NCBI GenBank assembly: GCA_020639135.1
Contig: JACKHE010000003.1
Location: 310,001-374,000, forward strand
DNA: 64,000 nt
Direction: 5' to 3'
Source of the DNA: Phycisphaeraceae bacterium
Lineage (GTDB): Bacteria; Planctomycetota; Phycisphaerae; Phycisphaerales; UBA1924
Shown here: positions 28,102 through 35,375 of the stretch, in pieces
Numbering within the stretch: the stretch's first letter is position 1
How the letters are laid out: every line of letters starts with the position of its first letter
Made by a program: the position numbers and the translations under genes
The notes under the pieces: generated by a model
Database searches by the model: none
What the model was told of the DNA's origin: nothing
Seen by the model: the letters and a program-made list of their open reading frames with translations, nothing else

Positions 28102-29256
28102 ATGCCGGCCACGCGCGACTATTACGAGATCCTCGGTGTCGAAAAATCCGCCGACGCCGACGAGATCAAACGCGCCTACCGCCGCCTGGCGATGAAGCAC
28201 CACCCCGACCGCAACCCCGGCGACCCCGAGGCCGAGTCGAAGTTCAAGGAAGCCGCCGAGGCGTACGAGGTCCTCTCCGACGAGCAGATGCGCTCGCGCT
28301 ACGACCAGTTCGGCCACGCCGGCATCCGCGGCGGCGGGGGCCCCGCCGGCCACGACTTCAACCGCATGAACGTCGAGGACATCTTCTCGATGTTCACCGA
28401 TATCTTCGGCGGCGCCGCCGGCGGCCAGCGCCCGCGCGGCGCCCGCCGCGGCGTCCCGCGCGGCTACGACCTCGAGACTGAAGTCGTCATCTCACTCAAC
28501 GATGTTCTCGATGGCTGCGAGCGCGACGTCGAGTTCTCCCGCCTCGACGTCTGCGACACCTGCAAAGGAACCGGCGCGAAGGAAGGCACGGAGCCCGTCA
28601 AGTGCGCCACCTGCGGCGGCCAGGGCCAGGTCATGCAGCAGGGTCTCGGCGGCATGTTCCGCATCGCCACCGCCTGCCCGCACTGCCGGGGCCGGGGCTC
28701 CATCATCGAGGACCCCTGCGCCGACTGCCGAGGCAAGGGCCGCAAGCCACGCCAGCGCACCATCAGCGTCAAGATCCCGCCGGGCGTCCACCACGGCCAG
28801 GCCGTGCGCATCAAGGGCGAGGGCGAGCCCCCGCCGCCGGAGCAGTCCCCGTCCGGCGAGGGCGTCCGCGGCGACCTGCACGTCGTCGTCGCCGTCGAGG
28901 AGCACGACCTCTTCACGCGCGAGGGCGATCACCTGCTTATGGAGATGCCCATCAGCTTCACGCAGGCCGCGCTCGGCGCCGAGCTCGAGGTCCCCACCCT
29001 CGACGGCAGGGCCACGCTGAAGATCCCCCACGGCACGCAGTTCGGCGCGACGTTCAAGATCCCCGGCGAGGGCCTCCCCAGCCTCCGCACCCATCGCCGC
29101 GGCGACATCATCGTCCTCGCCAAGGTCGAGATCCCCAAGAAGATGACCGAGAAGCAGAAGGACCTGCTCCGCGAGTTCGCCGAGACCGAGGACAAGCGCG
29201 TCACACCCGAGAGCCACGGCTTCTGGAAGAAGATCAAGGACATCCTCCCCGGCTGA
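28102..29256 (+). CDS. dnaJ: Chaperone DnaJ (Hsp40)
   Basis: 384 residues. J domain with the HPD motif at residues 34-36 (AMKHHPDRNPGD), a Gly-rich stretch near residue 75, then four zinc-binding repeats CDTCKGTG, CATCGGQG, CPHCRGRG and CADCRGKG, and the C-terminal peptide-binding domains (IPPGVHHGQAVRIKGEGE, LKIPHGTQFGATFKIPGEGL). Complete type I DnaJ. It stimulates DnaK ATPase; dnaK itself is not in the window. Directly followed by grpE, an order different from the common grpE-dnaK-dnaJ. Confidence 0.97.
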   Translation: MPATRDYYEILGVEKSADADEIKRAYRRLAMKHHPDRNPGDPEAESKFKEAAEAYEVLSDEQMRSRYDQFGHAGIRGGGGPAGHDFNRMNVEDIFSMFTDIFGGAAGGQRPRGARRGVPRGYDLETEVVISLNDVLDGCERDVEFSRLDVCDTCKGTGAKEGTEPVKCATCGGQGQVMQQGLGGMFRIATACPHCRGRGSIIEDPCADCRGKGRKPRQRTISVKIPPGVHHGQAVRIKGEGEPPPPEQSPSGEGVRGDLHVVVAVEEHDLFTREGDHLLMEMPISFTQAALGAELEVPTLDGRATLKIPHGTQFGATFKIPGEGLPSLRTHRRGDIIVLAKVEIPKKMTEKQKDLLREFAETEDKRVTPESHGFWKKIKDILPG

Positions 29257-29275
29257 ACCAGCCAGGAGCAGACCC

Positions 29276-29863
29276 ATGCCACGCAAGAAGAAGAACGACC
29301 CCGACCACCAGACGGAGCTCGAGACCGAGATGGAAGCCGCCGGCCACGAGGAGACCGCGACGACCACCGAGGACTCCATCGAGGCGCGCCTCGAAGCGCT
29401 CGAGGCCGCCGTCGAGGAAGCGAACAACAAGGCCCTGCGCACCCTCGCCGACTTCCAGAACTACAAGAAGCGCGCGCTCATCGACGAACGCCTCGCCCAC
29501 GAGGAGGGCGCCGCGAGCGTGCTCGCAGGCGTCATCACCGTCCTCGACCACTTCGATCGCGCGCTGGGCCTCGACCCCGAGACGACCCCCGCCTCAGCCG
29601 TCCTCGACGGCGTGCGCCTGATCCGGAACGAGCTGCTCAAGTCAATCGCCGACCGCGGGGTCGCGCTCATCGACCCGAAGGTCGGCGACGAGTTCAACCC
29701 GGGCCACCACCAGGCCGTCGGCTCGCTGCCCGCGCCCGGCGTCGCGCCCGGCCACGTCTCGATGGTCCACCAGCAGGGCTACGCCATCGGCGACCGCGTC
29801 CTGCGCCCCGCCACCGTCATGATCGCGCCGGAAGCAGAAGCGTCCGTCGATACCGAAGCCTGA
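29276..29863 (+). CDS. grpE: Nucleotide exchange factor GrpE
   Basis: 195 residues. An acidic N terminus with a coiled coil (LEALEAAVEEANNKALRTLA) leads into DFQNYKKRALIDER, the GrpE signature. The C-terminal beta domain has FNPGHHQAVGSLPAPGVAPG and VHQQGYAIGDRVLRPATVMI. It lies 19 nt after dnaJ and 4 nt before the FmdB gene, so it is clearly one transcription unit. It releases ADP from DnaK. Confidence 0.95.
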   Translation: MPRKKKNDPDHQTELETEMEAAGHEETATTTEDSIEARLEALEAAVEEANNKALRTLADFQNYKKRALIDERLAHEEGAASVLAGVITVLDHFDRALGLDPETTPASAVLDGVRLIRNELLKSIADRGVALIDPKVGDEFNPGHHQAVGSLPAPGVAPGHVSMVHQQGYAIGDRVLRPATVMIAPEAEASVDTEA

Positions 29864-29867
29864 CGCC

Positions 29868-30203
29868 ATGCCCACCTACGACTACCGCTGCAACGCCTGC
29901 GGCCACGAGTTCGAGCTCTTCCAGGCCATGAGCGACAAGCCGCTCAGAAAGTGCCCCGACTGCGGCAAGCTCAAGCTCGAACGCCTCATCGGCACCGGCG
30001 CCGGCGTCATCTTCAAGGGCGGCGGCTTCTACGAGACCGACTACCGCTCCGAGTCGTACAAGAAAGCCGCCGAGGCGGAGAAGAATTCGAGCGAGGGCGC
30101 CTCGTCCGATAGCAAGAAGTCGGACACCAAGACAACCGAGACGAAGGCGGCCAAGCCAACCAACGACAAGAAACCCGCCGCGAAGAAGAAGTCGGACGAC
30201 TGA
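29868..30203 (+). CDS. FmdB-type zinc-ribbon protein with Lys-rich tail
   Basis: 111 residues. MPTYDYRCNACGHEFELFQA and RKCPDCGKLKLERLIGTGAG form the FmdB/CxxC_CxxC_SSSS zinc ribbon, with IFKGGGFYETDY after it. The tail from about residue 65 is a low-complexity Lys/Ser/Ala region (KKSDTKTTETKAAKPTNDKK) that is probably disordered and nucleic-acid or partner binding. Start is 4 nt after the grpE stop. Proteins of this family are putative regulators with no settled role. Confidence 0.85.
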   Translation: MPTYDYRCNACGHEFELFQAMSDKPLRKCPDCGKLKLERLIGTGAGVIFKGGGFYETDYRSESYKKAAEAEKNSSEGASSDSKKSDTKTTETKAAKPTNDKKPAAKKKSDD

Positions 30204-30271
30204 TCGCCGCCACCTCTCCCCGTCGGGGGAGAGGTCGATCCGCGCAGCGGATCGGGTGCGGGGGCTCCACC

Positions 30272-30340
30272 GTGCCACGACCCAGGCTCTGCTGGGTCGT
30301 GCTCCGTCGTGCTCCGTTGAACGCAGTAGACCCAGGAGCC
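30272..30340. repeat. Paired-hairpin (REPIN-like) element, copy C, right arm decayed
   Basis: Left arm GTGC-CACGACCCAGG...CTGGGTCGTGC at 30272-30302 is intact. The right half is reduced to GACCCAGGAGCCTG near 30329-30342 and lacks the GTCGTGGCAC end. Embedded in the composite repeat. Confidence 0.6.
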
Positions 30341-30416
30341 TGATCGCAGCGAACCGGGAGATGGGGACGCGCGGAGCGATCAACACAATCACGCCTGCGC
30401 CGAGCGTTGCGCGCGC

Positions 30417-30496
30417 GTGCCATGGCCACGTCCCCGTGGCCATGCTTCATCTCAACTGCATTCGAGCATGGCCTTGCAAAGCCATGGCCATGGCGC
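30417..30496. repeat. Second-family paired-hairpin element, copy 1
   Basis: GTGCCATGGCCACG-tccc-CGTGGCCATGC forms the left hairpin (30417-30445). A 20-nt spacer with CATCTCAACTGCATTCGA follows, then GCATGGCCTTGCAAAGCCATGG and an end TGGCGC. The spacer is conserved with the copy at 38160, unlike the first family. Confidence 0.75.
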
Positions 30497-30612
30497 CCAC
30501 CGCTAGCCCCTCTCCCCGGCCCACTCCCAGAGGGAGGGGGGGCGGAAGGACGCCGAGTCTGGGCGCCTGGACGCCGAGTCTGAGCGCGGCGAAGGCTCGG
30601 GTATCAGGATTG

Positions 30613-31305
30613 TCAGAGATCCTTGATGTGTTTTCTCAGCGTTTGATACGTTGGAGTCTCGTTGGTCGAGCAGTGCTCCAGCTCGAACGCAACACCTAGC
30701 CAATCCGCCAACTTCTCAAGTTCTGATCGAATCCGATGTCCGGCGCCACCGATTGCTGCGACATGGATCGGATGATGGATCGAATCATCCGTATCGAGCA
30801 ATACCTGCGTGAGATCAAATCGGCTCCTGGTCAGTTCGTTGATGACTGTTCCCTGAACGAGTCGGATCCTGCGAATCGCTGATCTGGGGGCGCCGCTGGC
30901 TCCATCTTCTGAGACGGTCACCTCTCCAACTGTAATGGTCAATAGCGGTTCGGATGATAAGTGGCGCCTGATGCTCCTCCGGTCGTACCAATAGGCCAAT
31001 GTCGCCAATCCCAGAAAAGTAACGAGGAATAAAGCAACCATCGCCGCAAACATGATGTTTCCACGATCGTCTTGATAAGACGCCGCAGGCCAGTTGAGGA
31101 TCACCACCCAGCATGCTGCCGGCCCGACGATGATCCCGGCAAGAACGAGAGGGAGATATGGCTTGGCGCCCGGCTTGACCGGGATCAACGACGCGGTATC
31201 CCCATCACATGCGAACGCGTACAGTTCTGATCGCAGCGCAACCGGAACATCCGGGAAAGAGAAACCACTGTAGTGACCGGCACTGGTTGGATCGAGGTCA
31301 GCCAT
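30613..31305 (-). CDS. Hypothetical membrane protein with two membrane segments
   Basis: 230 residues from the ATG at 31305 (MADLDPTSAGHYSGFS). Two adjacent membrane helices lie at about residues 55-80 (YLPLVLAGIIVGPAACWVVI) and 90-115 (MFAAMVALFLVTFLGLATLA), followed by a soluble C-terminal domain of about 110 residues (LLTITVGEVTVSEDGASG; IRSELEKLADWLGVAFELEH). No known family recognised. GC content is visibly lower than the surroundings, and it is enclosed by repeat fragments on both sides, which together suggest a mobile or poorly ameliorated segment. Confidence 0.65.
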   Translation of the reverse strand: MADLDPTSAGHYSGFSFPDVPVALRSELYAFACDGDTASLIPVKPGAKPYLPLVLAGIIVGPAACWVVILNWPAASYQDDRGNIMFAAMVALFLVTFLGLATLAYWYDRRSIRRHLSSEPLLTITVGEVTVSEDGASGAPRSAIRRIRLVQGTVINELTRSRFDLTQVLLDTDDSIHHPIHVAAIGGAGHRIRSELEKLADWLGVAFELEHCSTNETPTYQTLRKHIKDL

Positions 31306-31360
31306 TGATGTCCGTGATGATGATATCTTCAGACACAACGATCCTCCCGTCATGGCCTAC

Positions 31361-31427
31361 CACCTCTCCCTCGGCCCTCACCCGGAAGGGGTCAGACGCC
31401 GAGCCTGAGCGCAGCGAAGGCTCGCGT
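31361..31427. repeat. Fragment of the composite repeat
   Basis: CACCTCTCCCTCGGCCCTC followed by GACGCCGAGCCTGAGC and GCAGCGAAGGCTCG, all blocks of the composites at 30209 and 37999, here without the central hairpin elements. Lies between the gene at 30613-31305 and the gene at 31493. Confidence 0.5.
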
Positions 31428-31492
31428 CTCCGCCCCGCGTCCCGCGCTGCTCCGGAGCCCCGAATGACTCCGGGCGCGCCTCTGGAAACCCC

Positions 31493-31918
31493 ATGACGCT
31501 GAACCTCCAGAACATGACGCCCGCGCAGCGCCGCCGATTCATCGAGAACAAGGTGCGCCGCGAGGCCTGCGAGACGCAGGGCGCCACGCTCATCCTCATG
31601 GGGTATGTGTTTGTTCTCGTGATCCTGATGATGTTCCCGATCGCCTGCATGGGGCTCTTCGGTTTCGCCGCCGGGATCCCGGGCTGGGCCATCGTGATCC
31701 TCGCCGCTGTGCTCGGGCCCATCCTCTACACGCGAAAGGTCCTGCCCAGGCAGACGCTAAGACACCTCCGGAAACAGGGCCGCCCATTCTGCCTCAACTG
31801 CTACTACGATCTCAAGGGGCTGGAGGAGTTCGATCGCTGCCCCGAGTGCGGCTCCGAATCGCTCTGGTCGGAATGGGATCTTGATGCAGACCTTCGCCCA
31901 CGGCATCGACCTCGTTGA
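31493..31918 (+). CDS. Small membrane protein with C-terminal zinc ribbon
   Basis: 141 residues. A basic N terminus (TPAQRRRFIENKVRREA), two membrane helices (LILMGYVFVLVILMMFPIA and GIPGWAIVILAAVLGPILY), then a cytosolic ribbon CLNCYYDLKGLEEFDRCPEC. It is the mirror arrangement of the protein at 23005, with the ribbon after rather than before the membrane part. The 3' end overlaps acpS by 35 nt in another frame, suggesting co-translation. Function unknown. Confidence 0.7.
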   Translation: MTLNLQNMTPAQRRRFIENKVRREACETQGATLILMGYVFVLVILMMFPIACMGLFGFAAGIPGWAIVILAAVLGPILYTRKVLPRQTLRHLRKQGRPFCLNCYYDLKGLEEFDRCPECGSESLWSEWDLDADLRPRHRPR

Positions 31919-32297
31919 CATCGCTCGCTTCGAGCGAACCCTCACCGACCACCCCGAACGCTTCCGCGAGCGCTGCTTCACCGAGAACGAACGCGCCTAC
32001 GCCCTGGCCCACCCCAGGCGCGAGTCCCAGCACCTCGCCGCACGATTCGCCGCCAAGGAAGCGACCCTCAAGGCCATCGGCACCGGCTGGCGCGACGGCA
32101 TCGCCTGGACGGACATCGAGGTCCGCCTCCTCCCCTCCGGCGCCCCAACCCTGCATGTGGGGGGCAAGGCCGGCGAAATCGCCGCGCAGCTGGGCATCAC
32201 CGGCTGGCTCGTCTCCCTCAGCCACACCGACACCCACGCCATCGCCAGCGTCATCGCGCTGGGGCAGTCACCGACCAGCCCGCCTCCATCGCCATAA
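31884..32297 (+). CDS. acpS: Holo-[acyl-carrier-protein] synthase
   Basis: 137 residues from the ATG at 31884. HGIDLVDIARFERTL carries the magnesium-binding Asp, and LAARFAAKEATLKAIGTGWR is the second conserved block. SLSHTDTHAIASVIAL closes the domain. It transfers 4'-phosphopantetheine from CoA to ACP. It overlaps the preceding membrane-protein gene by 35 nt. The C-terminal tail (QSPTSPPPSP) is slightly longer than usual. Confidence 0.93.
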   Translation: MQTFAHGIDLVDIARFERTLTDHPERFRERCFTENERAYALAHPRRESQHLAARFAAKEATLKAIGTGWRDGIAWTDIEVRLLPSGAPTLHVGGKAGEIAAQLGITGWLVSLSHTDTHAIASVIALGQSPTSPPPSP

Positions 32298-32386
32298 GGC
32301 TCCCCAATGCCGAGGGATTCCAATCCCTCGGTCTCCGGACACCGATATTTGTGCAATCCGCCGGAATGCTCGATAATCACAGAGCG

Positions 32387-33235
32387 ATGGCATCACCCCG
32401 CAGGCATTCGACGCTGATCGAGCTCATCCGGGATCGGCCCAACTCCTACAACGCCCCGGCGCCCATCCGCGCCGACCGCGTCAAACCCGAGCCCGTCAGC
32501 CGCTCGCGCCGCAGCGACGCCGGCGCCGGCGGTAGGGGGGGCTTCGACATCGCCAGCCTCGGCAGGTGGTTCGCCGCCGGGCGCCGCCTCAACCTCCCGA
32601 TGGGCTACGTCTTCATCGCGGTGGCCCTCGTACTCATTTCGTGGATCGGCGCCTACATGATCGGCTACTCCCGCGCCGAGAATCTGCAGGAGACCGAGCG
32701 CATCGCGCGACTCACCTCCACCGCCGACCCGCTGCTCAGCCAGGGCGACGCCGCGACGCCCGGTAGCGCCCGACCCGCGCAGCGCTCCGCATCGAACCCA
32801 CAACCCATGCGCACCCCGGCGCAGCGCCAGGTCCCGCAGGTCTCATCCAACGGCCCGACCGGCGCCGCGCTCCCGAAGCAGACCTCTGCCGCTAGCCGCA
32901 ACCCCGCGCCCGCCACCCGCGCCGGCGCCGCACTCCCCGCGGCAACCTTCGAGCCCGGCCTCAACTACCTCGTCATCGCCAACTACCACCGCGAAGAGGC
33001 CGAGCAGGCCGCCGCCTTCCTCATCGACAACGACATCCGGGCGACCGTCATGCCGGTCAACAACGGCGCCACCTGGCGCGTCGTGGGCCTCAGGGGATTC
33101 ACCAGCGAGCAGATGAAGGCCGGCGATCACCGCCAGTACCGCGACCAGATCGAGGCCCTGGGCAGGCTCTGGGAACGCGACCACAACGGCTCCGACAACT
33201 TCAGCGGCATGTTCTTCCGCAAGGAAAAGGGCTGA
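32387..33235 (+). CDS. Single-pass membrane protein with SPOR-like C-terminal domain
   Basis: 282 residues from the ATG at 32387 (earlier GTG and ATG codons are in frame). A basic N terminus precedes one membrane helix (MGYVFIAVALVLISWIGAYM). A Pro/Ala/Ser-rich linker of about 100 residues follows, then a folded C-terminal domain: YLVIANYHREEAEQAAAFLI and ATVMPVNNGATWRVVGLRGF. That beta-alpha-beta pattern resembles SPOR domains, which bind denuded peptidoglycan glycan, but similarity is weak. Envelope-associated; precise role unknown. Confidence 0.65.
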   Translation: MASPRRHSTLIELIRDRPNSYNAPAPIRADRVKPEPVSRSRRSDAGAGGRGGFDIASLGRWFAAGRRLNLPMGYVFIAVALVLISWIGAYMIGYSRAENLQETERIARLTSTADPLLSQGDAATPGSARPAQRSASNPQPMRTPAQRQVPQVSSNGPTGAALPKQTSAASRNPAPATRAGAALPAATFEPGLNYLVIANYHREEAEQAAAFLIDNDIRATVMPVNNGATWRVVGLRGFTSEQMKAGDHRQYRDQIEALGRLWERDHNGSDNFSGMFFRKEKG

Positions 33236-33240
33236 CCACC

Positions 33241-33329
33241 GTGCCACGACAACCCGCCCCGGGGTTGTCGTGCTTCCGGACGATTTCCTCAGATGCTCAC
33301 GACAACCCCCAGGGGGGTTGTCATGGCAC
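33241..33329. repeat. Paired-hairpin (REPIN-like) element, copy D
   Basis: Left arm GTGC with stem CACGACAACCC (33245-33255) against GGGTTGTCGTG (33262-33272). Right arm CACGACAACCCCC against GGGGGTTGTCATG at 33298-33325, followed by GCAC. One change (GTCGTG to GTCATG) in the outer right stem. The 24-nt spacer is unrelated to other copies. Lies 5 nt after the preceding stop codon. Confidence 0.8.
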
Positions 33330-33440
33330 GACTGGCCCCCGGTCCCCCTTTGGACCGCCCCCCGGCCCCCGCCTACACTTGCCACCGACCCGGCCGCCAC
33401 CGCGGCCCCGAGCCCCCTGACGACCCAAGGATCTCCGCCG

Positions 33441-33608
33441 ATGAGCATCGACTCCAGCCTGAAATCCGCCGCCGGCCTCGCCGGTCACCGCAACGTGCTC
33501 ACCCGCGCCGAGCGTGTCGAGAAGCTCAAGGCCACCAGGGACATGGACTTCAAAAAGAAGCCCGTCATCGGCCTGCCCAAGACCGGCAACCGCGCCGGCA
33601 AGCGCTGA
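33441..33608 (+). CDS. Small basic protein, PVC-superphylum signature type
   Basis: 55 residues, strongly basic. SLKSAAGLAGHRNVLTRAER followed by VEKLKATRDMDFKKKPVIGL and PKTGNRAGKR matches the pattern SLKS..HRNVL.R.ERI..L......GLPK known from the small basic protein shared by Planctomycetes, Verrucomicrobia and Chlamydiae. It probably binds nucleic acid or ribosomes; its function is not established. The ATG at 33441 follows CCGCCG with no strong ribosome-binding site. Easily missed because of its size. Confidence 0.88.
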   Translation: MSIDSSLKSAAGLAGHRNVLTRAERVEKLKATRDMDFKKKPVIGLPKTGNRAGKR

Positions 33609-33697
33609 TCCGCGCCGCGCTCCGCAGCTCCCCGCTCGACGTCTGATCCCACGCCGCAACGGGCCCTGCCGGGCCGCGTGATAGGAGTCGCCACGCG

Positions 33698-34870
33698 ATG
33701 GATTTCTCCGGCTTCTTCAGCGAACGCGCCAGCTCGATCGACACATCCGGCATCCGGCGCATCTTCCATCTCGGCGCGCACATGAAGGACCCGATCAACC
33801 TCTCGATCGGGCAGCCCGACTTCCCCGTCCCCGACGCCATCAAGCGCGCCGCGATCGACGCGATCAACAACGACCACAACGGCTACACCCTCACCCAGGG
33901 CATCCCCGAGCTCCGCGCCGCAATCTCCAAACACCTCATGGATGACCTCGGCTGGGACATCGACCGAGGCGACGCCTCCATCGCCGTCACCGGAGGCACC
34001 AGCGGCGCGCTCCTCTGCGCCGCACTCGCCACCCTCGGCCCAGGCGACGAGGCCGTCATCCCCGACCCCTACTTCGTCCTCTACCCCTCGCTGCCGATCC
34101 TCTGCGGCGCCAGGCCCGTGCTGTGCGACACCTACCCCGACTTCCGCATGACCGCCGAGCGCGTCGAGCCCCTCATCACCAGCAAGACCAAGTTCGTCCT
34201 CGTCTGCTCCCCCAGCAACCCCTGCGGCGTCGTCAACAGCCGCCAGGAATGCGAGGACCTGCTCGACCTGTGCCGCAGGAAAAACATCCTGCTCATCAGC
34301 GACGAGATCTACGACGAGTTCACCTTCCCCGAGTTCCACGACATCCGGGCCGGACGCAGTCAGTCGCCGAGCCCCGCCCGATTCGACGGCGCCAACGAGG
34401 ACGTCCTCGTCATCCGCGGCTTCGGCAAGACCTACGGCTGCACCGGGTGGCGCATGGGCTACGTCGCCGGCCCCACGCCCCTCGTCGATCAGATCGCCAA
34501 GCTCCAGCAGTACTCCTTCGTCTGCGCGCCGTCCATCGCGCAGTGGGGCTGCGTCGCCGCGTTCGGCGTCGATCAGACCGAGACCGTCCTCCGCTACCAG
34601 AAGCGCCGCGACATGGTCGTCGGCGCGCTGCGCGAGCACACCAACGTCGCCACGCCCGGCGGCGCGTTCTACGTCTTCCCCGAGATCCCGCCGTCTCTGG
34701 GCATCACCGGCCGGCAGTTCGTCGAACGCGCCATCGAGCGCAACGTCCTGACCATCCCGGGCAACGTCTTCTCAAAGCGCGACACCCATGTGCGCCTCAG
34801 CTACGCGACCGACGAGGCGAAGCTCGAGCGCGGCGTCGAGATCCTCTGCGACCTGATGCAGGGCAACTAG
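33698..34870 (+). CDS. Class I/II PLP-dependent aminotransferase
   Basis: 390 residues. Fold-type I aminotransferase: INLSIGQPDFPVP, GYTLTQGIPELRAAISKHLM, VLVCSPSNPCGVVNS, the Asp/Tyr of LLISDEIYDEFTF and the PLP lysine in GFGKTYGCTGWRMGYVAG. The C-terminal Arg is in DTHVRLSYATDEAKLERG. Closest in style to aspartate aminotransferase of the thermophilic/Bacillus type. Substrate cannot be fixed from sequence; aspartate or aromatic amino acids are likely. Single gene. Confidence 0.9.
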   Translation: MDFSGFFSERASSIDTSGIRRIFHLGAHMKDPINLSIGQPDFPVPDAIKRAAIDAINNDHNGYTLTQGIPELRAAISKHLMDDLGWDIDRGDASIAVTGGTSGALLCAALATLGPGDEAVIPDPYFVLYPSLPILCGARPVLCDTYPDFRMTAERVEPLITSKTKFVLVCSPSNPCGVVNSRQECEDLLDLCRRKNILLISDEIYDEFTFPEFHDIRAGRSQSPSPARFDGANEDVLVIRGFGKTYGCTGWRMGYVAGPTPLVDQIAKLQQYSFVCAPSIAQWGCVAAFGVDQTETVLRYQKRRDMVVGALREHTNVATPGGAFYVFPEIPPSLGITGRQFVERAIERNVLTIPGNVFSKRDTHVRLSYATDEAKLERGVEILCDLMQGN

Positions 34871-34888
34871 CCCCGCACCGGTCCCGGC

Positions 34889-35236
34889 TTACTTGGACTT
34901 CTTCAGGAAACCGAAGAGGTTGAAACTCGACCCCGGCGTCCGCAGTCCGAGGACGTACTGCCGCTCTTCCACGAGGTCCTTGGCCTCCTTGAGGCCGATG
35001 CTGTAGGCCTGCCGGGCGACCTTGATCGCCTCGATCTTCTTCCGCGCGTGCAGCAGGGCGTCGATCTCGGGGATCGCCGGGTCGTTGCCGGGCATGTTGT
35101 GCGAGATCTGCTTCGCCGCCTGGATGTGCGCGACCGCCTCCTCGTGCCCCACGCCCGTCCGCTCGCGGTGCAGCTCCAGGGCGTCGAGCTCCTGACCGTT
35201 GCTCAGAAGATCCAGCACATCGTTGTCCACGTTCAT
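34889..35236 (-). CDS. Stand-alone ribosomal L7/L12 C-terminal-like domain protein
   Basis: 115 residues from the ATG at 35236, with GGAGG-type site AGGAGGCCGACG upstream. The C-terminal part ARKKIEAIKVARQAYSIGLK followed by EAKDLVEE copies the L7/L12 CTD pattern KI.AIK..R..TGLGLKEAKDLVE. The N-terminal 60 residues (LDLLSNGQELDALELHRERT) look like a second helical unit of the same type. Ends in a Phe-rich basic tail (LFGFLKKSK). Not the ribosomal stalk protein itself; role unknown. Ends convergently with the aminotransferase, 18 nt apart. Confidence 0.75.
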   Translation of the reverse strand: MNVDNDVLDLLSNGQELDALELHRERTGVGHEEAVAHIQAAKQISHNMPGNDPAIPEIDALLHARKKIEAIKVARQAYSIGLKEAKDLVEERQYVLGLRTPGSSFNLFGFLKKSK

Positions 35237-35375
35237 CGTCGGCCTCCTGCGAGCCCACCGAATCCCCCGACCCGGCCTCCGGCGGCGCCCGCCGGCATTG
35301 CGAACCAGAGATCGACGCCCTACCGTCTGGCGTTCAACGGATCCCGATTTCACCCAGCAGAAAGGGCTCTTCCCT

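Larger units (their letters stand above)
30209..30609. repeat. Composite intergenic repeat, copy 1
   Basis: The 409-nt gap holds no gene but a mosaic: a CCTCTCCCC/GGGGAGAGG hairpin (30212-30234), REPIN-like copy C, the stretch GCAGCGAACCGGGAGA, a second-family element (30417-30496), CTCTCCCCGGCCC and finally GGACGCCGAGTCTG twice plus GCGAAGGCTCGGGTATCAGG. The same blocks in the same order recur at 37999-38357. It ends 4 nt before the stop codon of the minus-strand gene at 30613. Confidence 0.7.
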
